A stretch of 64,000 nt of DNA, from assembly GCA_003349915.1 (NCBI GenBank), contig QFXE01000021.1, forward strand, positions 62,001 through 126,000, given 5' to 3'. The translations under genes and the position numbers were made by a program. Below, in pieces: positions 56,126 to 64,000 of the stretch; position 1 is the stretch's first letter; each line of letters starts with the position of its first letter. The DNA comes from an endosymbiont of Escarpia spicata. GTDB lineage: Bacteria; Pseudomonadota; Gammaproteobacteria; Chromatiales; Chromatiaceae. Under the pieces are notes generated by a model. It saw only the letters and a program-made list of their open reading frames with translations. It ran no database searches and was not told the origin of the DNA.

Positions 56126-58063
56126 ATGATTCAAAATACTGGCGAATTAGCAAAGGACGCTAGTGCAGAACAAAATATAAAAGCAGAGCAGACCCGACTG
56201 ATCTACCGATCGATGCCGTTCTCTCTGCTTGCCATCCTGATCAACAGCTCAATACTGTCCCTCGTGTTGTGGCAGGTCATAGAGCACTCGACGATCATTG
56301 GATGGCTTGTTGCTGTCTACCTGACAACGCTCTACCGCTTTCTGACCTATCGCAATTTCCTCTCCACCAAGCCAGCGCAGGATGGGATCGAGTTTTGGAG
56401 AAGGCTGGCAATCCTCGGCGCCGCTCTCTCCGGCGCATTATGGGGTGCTGCATCCCTGCTGCTTTTTCCGCTGGAACATGTTGCCTATCAGGCACTTCTG
56501 GTTTTTGTCATAGCCGGTATGTCCGCCGGTGCAGTCACCACCCTCTCCTCCATCTTTGCAGCGTCAGCAACCTTTCTGCTACTGACATTGCTACCGTTTG
56601 TCTGGCGTTTTCTCTTCCTGGAGTCAGATGTCGGTTATGCCATGTCAGCCATGGGCATCCTCTTCACGCTGATAGTGGTCATCTCCTCCAAGCGGCTCAA
56701 CCAGTCTATCCAGGAATCACTCAAGGTACGTTATGAACGGCAGCTCGCCGAAGAGACAATCATCTACCAGGCCCACTATGATGAACTAACCCAACTGCCG
56801 AACCGCCGCCTGTTCATAGACCGCCTCAATCAGGAAATCACCCGCGCACAGCGGCATCAACACTTTGGTGCGATCCTGTTTCTCGATCTCGACCATTTCA
56901 AAAACATCAACGACTCTCTCGGACATCGGGTGGGTGACATACTGCTGCAGGAAGTTGCCCAACGACTTCGGCGGCGAATCCGCAATGAAGATACGGTCGC
57001 CCGCCTGGGCGGTGACGAGTTTGTCATTCTGCTCACTGAGATCGGCGATAGCAGGGAGATAACCTCCAGTTGGGCTCAGAATTTCGCAGCGAAGATACAA
57101 CTGTTATTCACTGAACCATTCATGGTCCAGGAGCACGAACTGCACTTGAGCGCCAGTATCGGCGTCACCCTGTTTCCCATCAATGGCGCTGTACCGGAAG
57201 ACCTTCTGCAACAGGCCGATGTGGCGATGTACCGCGCCAAGGCAGAGGGGCGGGACCAGAGCCGCTTCTTTCTACCCAGCATGCAGGAGGCTGTTCATCA
57301 GCGCCTGGAGATCGAAAAGGGTCTGCGCAGAGCCTTGGTGGCCGGTGAGTTGGAACTCTACTATCAACTGCAGGTGGATATTACCGGTGCATGTATCGGC
57401 GCAGAAGCGCTTCTGCGGTGGAACCATCCGGAACGCGGCCTCATCGCACCGAATGAATTTATATCCGTAGCGGAAGAGACCGGACTCATTTATAAGATTG
57501 GTGACTGGGTACTCGCCACCGCGTGCAGGGATATGGCACAGATCGGATTTAACAGACCGATCACCCTCTCTGTGAACGTCAGCCCAAAACAGTTTCGCGA
57601 AGCCAATTTCGTCGAACGTGTGCAGAACATTATCAATGGGTGCAGAATCAACCCCTCACAACTGCGCTTCGAAATCACGGAAAATGTGCTGATTGAGAAT
57701 CTCGACCAGACAGTAGAGCGCATGCAGCAGTTGAAAAAGTGTGGCATCAGTTTCTCTATTGATGATTTTGGTACCGGCCACTCTTCATTGGCCTATCTCA
57801 AGCAATTGCCTGTCGAAATGCTGAAAATCGACCGCTCATTCGTGCGCGACATCTCTACCGAACCCAACGACGCCATCATTGTGGAGACGATTCTAGACAT
57901 GGCAAGACACATGGGGCTGAAGGTCGTGGCCGAAGGGGTGGAGACCCCGGAAGCTTTTGCATTTCTTAAGGAGAAAGGGTGTGAATATTTTCAGGGCTAT
58001 CTATTCAGCCGTCCTGTGCCGCTACAGGATCTGCTCACCAAGATGGAGTCCACAGCCGCCTGA
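56126..58063 (+). CDS. Membrane GGDEF-EAL protein
   Basis: The 645-residue protein has five to six membrane helices in residues 30-190 (LLAILINSSILSLVLWQVIE; LLVFVIAGMSAGAVTTLSSI; TFLLLTLLPFVWRFLFLE), a MASE-like integral sensor. GGDEF follows (RLGGDEFVILL, inhibitory site RNED five residues earlier), then EAL (EALLRWNHPERG, EITENVLIEN, DDFGTGHSSLAYL, EGVETPEA). Catalytic motifs of both domains are intact, so it may switch between making and breaking c-di-GMP. It lies 127 bp after the ACP-ligase-PlsC gene. Confidence 0.9.
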   Translation: MIQNTGELAKDASAEQNIKAEQTRLIYRSMPFSLLAILINSSILSLVLWQVIEHSTIIGWLVAVYLTTLYRFLTYRNFLSTKPAQDGIEFWRRLAILGAALSGALWGAASLLLFPLEHVAYQALLVFVIAGMSAGAVTTLSSIFAASATFLLLTLLPFVWRFLFLESDVGYAMSAMGILFTLIVVISSKRLNQSIQESLKVRYERQLAEETIIYQAHYDELTQLPNRRLFIDRLNQEITRAQRHQHFGAILFLDLDHFKNINDSLGHRVGDILLQEVAQRLRRRIRNEDTVARLGGDEFVILLTEIGDSREITSSWAQNFAAKIQLLFTEPFMVQEHELHLSASIGVTLFPINGAVPEDLLQQADVAMYRAKAEGRDQSRFFLPSMQEAVHQRLEIEKGLRRALVAGELELYYQLQVDITGACIGAEALLRWNHPERGLIAPNEFISVAEETGLIYKIGDWVLATACRDMAQIGFNRPITLSVNVSPKQFREANFVERVQNIINGCRINPSQLRFEITENVLIENLDQTVERMQQLKKCGISFSIDDFGTGHSSLAYLKQLPVEMLKIDRSFVRDISTEPNDAIIVETILDMARHMGLKVVAEGVETPEAFAFLKEKGCEYFQGYLFSRPVPLQDLLTKMESTAA

Positions 58064-58329
58064 TCCACACGGAAATAACCAGTGATTTTATAAGTATTCA
58101 CCAATTACCCAAACGCCTTGAAATTACCTATAATCGAATCGTCTTACGTCAAGTTCGATGCGGGTGCAGTTCGTCCCAATCCGACTGGCACTATACGTCA
58201 GCAGCGGCACAGCACCTGAGACTGCCCTTTTCCCGGGAGACTGATTTCCTTGGGGCACTGCCTCAACCTGATCCACCAGATCTGCCGGCAATTTTCAAAC
58301 TGAAATCAGACCCCCAAAAGGAGTAGCCG

Positions 58330-59517
58330 ATGCCGCACACGAAGCCCCTGCTGATATCCATTCTGGCCAGCATTCTCAGTTTCAGCCCACTGGCCGTGCA
58401 AGCTGAACAGGCCTATCAGATCATGAAGGTCAAACGTGAACTGATACCCTTGACCATCGATATCGCAGGCACTGTGGCAGCTCGCAAGACCGCGCAGCTC
58501 ACTGCCCAGATCCCTGGACGCATCAATCGGATCGCCGGGCAGGAGGGTGACAGGTTCAACCGGGGCAACGAACTGATCAGCATCGACGACAGCGCCCTGC
58601 GTGCAAAACTGGATGCGGCTGTTGCCCAGAGGGATGCGGCCCTCGCCTCCATGCGCAACGCTAACGTGCAGCTCCACCGGGAGGTCAGGTCACCCCAGTC
58701 CACTGCGGGCAGCACCGCCCCAGGCGGTATGGGCATGCCTTCGATGATGGATCAGGCATTTACCAACCCGATGCAGAATATGATGGGCATGCGCAATCGG
58801 GGGGCGGAACGCCACTCCGATGTCGTTAACCGCCAGACCCAGGTCGCCCAGGCCAACACCCAGTACAAACAGGCCGAAGCACAGATCAAGGAGATTCAGG
58901 CCAGCCTGCGGGATGCCCGCAGCATCGCCCCCTTCAGCGGCGTTATTGAATCAGTCAATGTCGAGGTGGGTGACACAGTACAGCCAGGCCAACTTCTGCT
59001 GGTCTACAGTGAGACCTCTGGTTTTCAGGTATTGGCCGACGTACCGGTTCGCCTGCGCCCGGGTCTGAGTGAAGGGATGTCGCTTGGGGTCAGACTGGAC
59101 GGCGCAGATCCCGTCATCCAGACCAGGATCAGCCGCATATTCCCGGTTGCCGACCGCACCCAGCATACGGTGCGTTTCGAACTGGATCTTCCCGGCAACA
59201 CAGTCACCACCGTCGGCCAGTATGCGGAGGTAAGCGTCCCCGACCTGAGCACGCAGCAAAACAGCAATCTGGTCGTCCCGAACAGCGCGGTACGTAAGAA
59301 AGGCGGACTGCCGCTGATTTTCACCGTCGATGCCAACGGCTTTGCCAAGCTGCGTGTAGTGCGTCTCGGAGAAGCCGCCAACGCCGGCAACACAGTGCTC
59401 CTCTCCGGCATTCGGGAAGGCGACCTGATAATCAATAATCCACCGCCGGGCCTGCGTGCAGGCACTCAGGTGATGACACCTGCTGTATCCGCACAAGCTC
59501 CGAACAACAATCAATAA
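58330..59517 (+). CDS. RND efflux periplasmic adaptor (membrane fusion protein)
   Basis: The 395-residue protein has a signal peptide (ISILASILSFSPLAVQA), a lipoyl half-motif (IAGTVAARKTAQLTAQIPGR; GDRFNRGNELISIDDSALRA), a coiled-coil region rich in Gln/Ala, then the second lipoyl half (RDARSIAPFSGVIESVNVEV). Beta-barrel and membrane-proximal domains complete it (VGQYAEVSVPDL; VPNSAVRKKGGLPLIFTVDA). A Met/Gly/Pro-rich insert (GGMGMPSMMDQAFTNPMQNM) interrupts the coiled coil. It works with the RND pump encoded directly downstream. Confidence 0.92.
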   Translation: MPHTKPLLISILASILSFSPLAVQAEQAYQIMKVKRELIPLTIDIAGTVAARKTAQLTAQIPGRINRIAGQEGDRFNRGNELISIDDSALRAKLDAAVAQRDAALASMRNANVQLHREVRSPQSTAGSTAPGGMGMPSMMDQAFTNPMQNMMGMRNRGAERHSDVVNRQTQVAQANTQYKQAEAQIKEIQASLRDARSIAPFSGVIESVNVEVGDTVQPGQLLLVYSETSGFQVLADVPVRLRPGLSEGMSLGVRLDGADPVIQTRISRIFPVADRTQHTVRFELDLPGNTVTTVGQYAEVSVPDLSTQQNSNLVVPNSAVRKKGGLPLIFTVDANGFAKLRVVRLGEAANAGNTVLLSGIREGDLIINNPPPGLRAGTQVMTPAVSAQAPNNNQ

Positions 59518-59529
59518 CAGGTGCCTGCC

Positions 59530-62500
59530 GTGTCCGAGATCGACCAGAACAACCTTGGCTTGGCGGGCAAAACCGCCCGCTCGTTCATCCACTCCCCCCT
59601 CTCCCCGCTGCTCTTCCTGGCGATGCTGGCAATGGGCATCCTGGGTCTGATGGTCACCCCCCGGCAGGAGGATCCGCAGATCTCCGTGCCGCTGGTGGAT
59701 ATCTTCCTGAGCTATCCCGGCGCCAGCGCCCAGCAGGTGGCGGATATGGCGGTCAATCCGCTGGAGCGGATCATGAGCGAGATCCCCGGTGTCAAACATG
59801 TCTACTCTGCCAGCGCTCGCGGCGAAGGGGTGGTCACCGTCCGTTTCAAGGTCGGTGAGGAGACTGGACCCTCGCTGGTCAAGGTGCACGACAAACTTGC
59901 CTCCAACCTCGACAATATGCCCAGCGGCGTTCAGATGCCGCCGTTGGTCAAAGTGAAAGGCATCGACGATGTGCCAGTGGTAACCCTTACCCTCTGGTCC
60001 AGCGAGTTGGACGGCGGCAGCCTGAGGCGCCTGGGCCTGAATCTACTGCAGGAGTTCAAGCAGATCCCCAATACAGGTCAGGGTTTTGTGGTGGGCGGCC
60101 AGCGCGATGAGATCCGGGTCGAAATACTGCCCAACAAACTCTCCGGCTCCAACGTCACTGCCGAACAGGTGGCAAACGTGATCCGTGGCGCCAATGCCGA
60201 GAATGTGGTGGGCAACGCGGAGGCGGATAACCGTAACCTGCGGGTCTATGCCGGCAGTTTCCTGCGTAACGCACGGGATGTGCAAAACCTGGTGGTAGGC
60301 GTGAACAACGGCAAACCCGTCTACGTGCGCGATGTTGCCCATGTCAGCCACACGATGGAAGACATCGACAACTATGTAAACTACTACACTGGCCCAGCCT
60401 ATGCCCAAGCCTACGGCGAAGAGATCGTGGCAGACGGCGAGCAGGCAATAACTGTCGCCATTGCCAAGAAAGAGGGCTCCAACGGAGTCACAGTAGCCGA
60501 TGCAATCCTGGAGATGGCCGACTCCCTCAAGGGACGGCTTATCCCGGATCAGGTCCGGGTGGAGGTGACCCGCAACTACGGTGCCACCGCCCAGGACAAG
60601 GTCAACGAACTGCTCTTCAAACTGGTCGTGGCTACCGGCATCGTCACACTGCTGGTCTGGTGGGCGCTGGGGATCAAACCGGCGATCGTGGTCACCGTGG
60701 TGATTCCCGTGGTGATCTTGATGACGGTATTTGCCGCCTTCGTTATGGGTTTCAGTATCGACCGCGTCTCCCTATTTGCCCTTATCTTCTCCATCGGCAT
60801 CCTGGTGGATGACGCCATCGTGGTGGTGGAGAATATCTACCGGCGCTGGCTGATCGCCGGTTCCCCGGATACCGATGTCGCTGTCGACGCAGTGCGGGAG
60901 GTGGGCAACCCCACCATCCTCGCCACATTTACCGTGGTTGCCGCCCTGCTGCCGATGGCCTTCGTCAGCGGCCTCATGGGACCCTATATGGCGCCAATTC
61001 CGGTGCTCGGATCGGTGGCGATGATGATCTCCCTGTTCGCCGCTTTTGCTTTCACCTCCTACCTGGTGATGCGCATCCGTCCCTCCATGGAGAAATTGAA
61101 AAAAGCCGAAGAGAAGGAGCATGCCTCCAACGAGAAGCTGGACAAGCTGTTCCGCAAACTGATTCCCGCCCTGCTCGACAACAAGCTGCTCGGCTGGGGC
61201 TTCCTCGTGGGCCTGTTTCTAATCTTCTTCGCCGTCTGCGGCATGTTCTACACTACTGCGGTGACAGTGAAGATGCTGCCCTTCGACAACAAACCCGAGT
61301 TCGCGGTCATCATCGACATGCCGGAGGGCACTGCCCTGCCGACCACCAGCAATCTGGCAAGAGAGCTGGCGGAGGAGCTGCGCAAGGTGCCTGAAGTCAC
61401 CGCATTGCAAACCTATACGGGCTCTGCCCGCCCTTTCGATTTCAACGGCATGGTGCGCCACTATTACCTGCGGGAGAAGTCCTGGCTGGCTGAAATTCAG
61501 GTTCAACTGCTCGACAAAAAAGTACGCAAGCGCACCAGTCATGAGATCGCCGAAGCGGCGCGTGCAACGCTGACCCCGATCGCCCGAGCCATGGGTGCCA
61601 GAATCACCGTGGCTGAGATGCCGCCGGGACCACCAGTGTTACAGTCCGTGGTAGCGGAGATCTACGGTCCGGATGATAAAACCCGCCGTGAGGTTGCCCA
61701 CCACATGACGAAACTGTTCGATGCCGCCGAGAGCCTGGCCGACGTCGACAACTATCTGATCGAGCCATATCAATCCTGGCGTTTCGAGATCAACACCCGT
61801 AAGGCATCCATGCAGGGCATCTCAACCAATGCAGTCATACAGGCCCTGTCGGCCGCAATGGGGGGCTACCAGATCACCGACGTGCGCGCCGGCTCGGCAC
61901 TGGAATCTACCTGGATCGTCATGCAGGCCCCCCTCTCTCTACGCGCCAACCCCAAGGCCCTGAGCGACATGCCGGTGGCAATGCCCGGTGGCGGCAGTGT
62001 TCCGCTGGCCGAACTGGGACGTTTTATGAAAGTCGAGGAGGAGCCGATGATCTATCATAAAGATCTGCGTCCTCTGGAGTATGTGGTAGGCGATGCGGTA
62101 GGCCGACTGGGTGCCCCTACCTATCCAATGCTCGACATCGACGAAAAATTGCAGGCGTACAAAACACCGGATGGCGTCACACTCTCCGGCACCATGACCG
62201 GCCCGCCCAAAAATACCGGCATATCCGCCTTCGAATGGGGTGGAGAGTGGACGGTCACCTATGAGACCTTCCGTGACATGGGCGCCGCGTTTGCCGTGGC
62301 GCTGGTGCTGATCTATATGCTGGTAGTGGGCATGTTCGGCAACTTTACCGTACCTGCCATAATCATGGCGCCGATCCCTCTGACCCTGCTTGGCATAGTG
62401 CCGGGACACTGGCTGTTCGGCGCCCAATTCACCGCCACCTCCATGATCGGCTTCATCGCCTTGGCGGGCATCATCGTGCGCAACTCTATCCTGCTGGTGG

Positions 62501-62772
62501 ACTTCGCGGTTGAAGAGGTACGTAAAGGGATTGAGGTACGGGAGGCGGTTCTGCTCTCCTGTAAGGCCCGTACACGTCCCATCATGATCACTGCCTTCGC
62601 CCTGATGGGCGGTGCCAGCGTAATCATCACCGACTCCATCTTCCAGGGCATGGCGATCGCCTTGATGTTTGGGGTCTTCGTCTCCACCGCCCTTACACTG
62701 ATCGTTATCCCGATGGGTTGTGTTAATGCTTCAGAGAGTTTGAAGGAGATCGCGGCTGCACGGGATGAATAA
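59530..62772 (+). CDS. RND efflux transporter permease
   Basis: The roughly 1080-residue inner-membrane pump has the AcrB-type layout: one N-terminal helix (LLFLAMLAMGILGLMV), two large periplasmic loops and two blocks of five to six helices. Diagnostic residues are PRQEDPQISVPLVDIFLSYP and the proton-relay segment FSIGILVDDAIVVVENIYRR. I prefer GTG 59530, with AACAGG 8 nt upstream, over GTG 59521. No outer-membrane TolC-type gene is adjacent. The substrate is unknown. Confidence 0.93.
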   Translation: MSEIDQNNLGLAGKTARSFIHSPLSPLLFLAMLAMGILGLMVTPRQEDPQISVPLVDIFLSYPGASAQQVADMAVNPLERIMSEIPGVKHVYSASARGEGVVTVRFKVGEETGPSLVKVHDKLASNLDNMPSGVQMPPLVKVKGIDDVPVVTLTLWSSELDGGSLRRLGLNLLQEFKQIPNTGQGFVVGGQRDEIRVEILPNKLSGSNVTAEQVANVIRGANAENVVGNAEADNRNLRVYAGSFLRNARDVQNLVVGVNNGKPVYVRDVAHVSHTMEDIDNYVNYYTGPAYAQAYGEEIVADGEQAITVAIAKKEGSNGVTVADAILEMADSLKGRLIPDQVRVEVTRNYGATAQDKVNELLFKLVVATGIVTLLVWWALGIKPAIVVTVVIPVVILMTVFAAFVMGFSIDRVSLFALIFSIGILVDDAIVVVENIYRRWLIAGSPDTDVAVDAVREVGNPTILATFTVVAALLPMAFVSGLMGPYMAPIPVLGSVAMMISLFAAFAFTSYLVMRIRPSMEKLKKAEEKEHASNEKLDKLFRKLIPALLDNKLLGWGFLVGLFLIFFAVCGMFYTTAVTVKMLPFDNKPEFAVIIDMPEGTALPTTSNLARELAEELRKVPEVTALQTYTGSARPFDFNGMVRHYYLREKSWLAEIQVQLLDKKVRKRTSHEIAEAARATLTPIARAMGARITVAEMPPGPPVLQSVVAEIYGPDDKTRREVAHHMTKLFDAAESLADVDNYLIEPYQSWRFEINTRKASMQGISTNAVIQALSAAMGGYQITDVRAGSALESTWIVMQAPLSLRANPKALSDMPVAMPGGGSVPLAELGRFMKVEEEPMIYHKDLRPLEYVVGDAVGRLGAPTYPMLDIDEKLQAYKTPDGVTLSGTMTGPPKNTGISAFEWGGEWTVTYETFRDMGAAFAVALVLIYMLVVGMFGNFTVPAIIMAPIPLTLLGIVPGHWLFGAQFTATSMIGFIALAGIIVRNSILLVDFAVEEVRKGIEVREAVLLSCKARTRPIMITAFALMGGASVIITDSIFQGMAIALMFGVFVSTALTLIVIPMGCVNASESLKEIAAARDE

Positions 62773-62793
62773 ATGGGTCTATGAAGTGCAGAA

Positions 62794-62861
62794 CGTAGGG
62801 TGCGCCGTGCGCACATAAACAGGCTGTTGCAGCAATCATGGTGCGCACGGCGCACCCTACC
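62794..62861. repeat. REP-like inverted repeat (GTAGGGTGCGC family), copy 3
   Basis: CGTAGGGTGCGCCGTGCGCA and its reverse complement (GGTGCGCACGGCGCACCCTA) flank about 25 bp just after the RND gene. It is nearly identical to the copy at 63.7 kb. Confidence 0.85.
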
Positions 62862-62951
62862 GGATGAATTGAGTACCGGCCTGCGTAGACACCTGCAAAT
62901 TATCCTATAGTGAAATGTATGACTGGGAGCCATAAACTATAGGGATAACAG

Positions 62952-63701
62952 ATGATTCGTACTGTCTTACGCTTAACCTGGATGTTGTTGGGCTGGATTG
63001 AACTGATCCTGCTTACGTTGCTGCTCTATCCACTCTCATATCTTCCGGCACGCGCAGAACCCCGACGCTGGTATATACACCTGTTCAGGCTGTGGTCAGG
63101 TGCCTTCGTGCATGCATTGGGTGTCGACCTGCGCCTGCATCAGAAGAACCAACACCCGTTGCCAAAACAGTTTATTCTGATCGCGAATCACCCCTCCGCC
63201 TTTGAGGATATCGGTATTCCTTCTCTGTTCGACGTCCATTCCGTCGCCAAGATTGAAGTTCGTGACTGGTGGATCACAGGCAGAATAAGTGCAGCGGCAG
63301 GAACGCTTTTTGTTCGCAGGGAATCCAAAGAGTCCCGCAAGAATGTTACCGAAGATATTGCCAATGCACTGCGCAATGGCCTCAATATTGCGATCTACCC
63401 TGAAGGCGGCATCAAAGGGAAACGTCTGCACGATGATTTTCGCTACGGCATCTTTGATATTTCGAAACGCACAGGCATTCCGATTTTACCGGTCTACCTA
63501 CACTATGAATCACAGGATGACTTTCATTGGGGCGACCAGTCACTGCCACAAAAAATTTTTGAATTCATGCTCACGAAAAACAACCGGGTTAATTACTACC
63601 TGTACGATGCAATCCAGCCCGAGCAGTTTGAAGATAAGGAATCATACTGCCAATTTGTGTATGAAAAATATCGGGTCTGGCAGGAGAAATATCTTGATTG
63701 A
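62952..63701 (+). CDS. Lysophospholipid acyltransferase (PlsC-type)
   Basis: This 249-residue protein has an N-terminal membrane helix (LLGWIELILLTLLLYPLSYL) and the PlsC acyltransferase motifs: block I ANHPSAFED, where the usual HX4D is present, the block II region GTLFVRRESKESR, and block III IYPEGGIKG. It likely acylates a lysophospholipid at the inner membrane. It is flanked on both sides by near-identical REP-like repeats. It is distinct from the PlsC part of the ACP-ligase fusion at 53-56 kb. Confidence 0.85.
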   Translation: MIRTVLRLTWMLLGWIELILLTLLLYPLSYLPARAEPRRWYIHLFRLWSGAFVHALGVDLRLHQKNQHPLPKQFILIANHPSAFEDIGIPSLFDVHSVAKIEVRDWWITGRISAAAGTLFVRRESKESRKNVTEDIANALRNGLNIAIYPEGGIKGKRLHDDFRYGIFDISKRTGIPILPVYLHYESQDDFHWGDQSLPQKIFEFMLTKNNRVNYYLYDAIQPEQFEDKESYCQFVYEKYRVWQEKYLD

Positions 63702-63710
63702 AATAGGGGA

Positions 63711-63770
63711 CGTAGGGTGCGCCGTGCGCACCCGAAAAAGCAATCATGGTGCGCACGGCGCACCCTACCG
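63711..63770. repeat. REP-like inverted repeat (GTAGGGTGCGC family), copy 4
   Basis: CGTAGGGTGCGCCGTGCGCA is followed by CCCGAAAAAGCAATCATGG and the right arm TGCGCACGGCGCACCCTACC. The shared CAATCATGG next to the right arm shows that it is the same element as copy 3. Confidence 0.85.
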
Positions 63771-63832
63771 AGGAAACAAACGCCACCCTTCGACTTTTTG
63801 GTGGCTTGAACGCCGAAACCTGGGTTAATAGG

Positions 63833-64000
63833 TCAACTGTCTCCCGCTTCCGAAAGCTGGAACTGCAACTTCCCGCTGGCAATCTGTCTCACCCGGCCTC
63901 GATGCACGGGACTGAGCGAGAGAAAACGGGGGAAGAACCGCCAATAGGGTGGCGCCACGCCCATCATGTGCAAGAGCCTGAAAGCACGCACAGTCATTGG
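63833..64000 (-). CDS. C-terminal part of an unidentified protein (partial)
   Basis: A minus-strand frame enters from the right edge and ends with TGA at 63833-63835. It reads MTVRAFRLLHMMGVAPPYWR then FFPRFLSLSPVHRGRVRQIA and SGKLQFQLSEAGDS. An ATG lies at 63995-63997, but the frame is open beyond it, so this is more likely the end of a longer gene. I do not recognise the family. Confidence 0.4.
   Translation of the reverse strand, partial: PMTVRAFRLLHMMGVAPPYWRFFPRFLSLSPVHRGRVRQIASGKLQFQLSEAGDS

Overview
The window looks like chromosome of a free-living or symbiotic gammaproteobacterium. The gene order tsaD / rpsU-yqeY-dnaG-rpoD followed by a CAU tRNA, a RelA with a degenerate HD domain, a DUF2956 protein and FliA-type chemoreceptor control all point to this class. 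The amount of c-di-GMP and redox sensing resembles sulfur-oxidising Chromatiales-like lineages, but that placement is inference. I saw no rRNA, no CRISPR array and no complete transposon.

Layout. 0-6 kb: tail of an EAL protein, bolA, a glutaredoxin-like gene, then a reverse-strand pair made of an Hpt-REC-GGDEF protein and a hybrid histidine kinase with two REC domains and an Hpt. 6-10 kb: recQ, an intergenic repeat element, a Na+/alanine-type symporter. 10-15.5 kb: a TRAP transporter locus (TAtT lipoprotein, DctP, cupin, DctQ, DctM) converging on an EamA exporter. 15.5-21.4 kb: small membrane gene, a FliA-type promoter, a chemoreceptor remnant, a full chemoreceptor with a CZB zinc domain, and a heme-sensor/GAF/GGDEF/EAL gene split by one frameshift. 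21.4-27.7 kb: adk, then a four-gene run (Sel1-like, periplasmic vWA, ABC ATPase, FtsX-like permease), then a DUF2956 gene. 27.8-33 kb: relA, a DUF1015 gene, folK-folB and plsY. Between the DUF1015 gene and folK lies a strong candidate for a Csr/Rsm-type sponge sRNA with a GacA/LetA-like box. 33-35.3 kb: membrane protein of unknown function and a heptanucleotide tandem repeat. 35.3-41 kb: tsaD, rpsU, yqeY, dnaG, rpoD, tRNA-Ile2(CAU).

41-48 kb is an accessory zone downstream of the tRNA. It holds a tRNA-like remnant, an Abi_2/HEPN gene, debris of a type III methyltransferase gene, relE, an IS and metK, dispersed inverted-repeat elements, an orphan 398-residue gene, a TIR-like gene and a hemerythrin. 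Two structurally matching att-like modules (about 41.25 and 47.76 kb) bracket it.

48-64 kb: ribbon-helix-helix and coiled-coil proteins, a phosphodiesterase, an unusual HTH-PASx4-GGDEF-EAL protein, an ACP/acyl-activating/PlsC fusion, a membrane GGDEF-EAL protein, an RND efflux pair, a lysophospholipid acyltransferase and REP-like repeats.

Signalling is the common thread. Four GGDEF-containing loci plus one EAL tail, a phosphorelay pair, a chemoreceptor, RelA and a putative CsrA-sponge RNA sit within 64 kb. The best candidates for something undescribed are the Csr-type RNA at 31.4-31.6 kb, the vWA/ABC operon at 22-27 kb, the HTH-PAS-GGDEF-EAL protein, and the paired att-like modules around the defence/debris zone.
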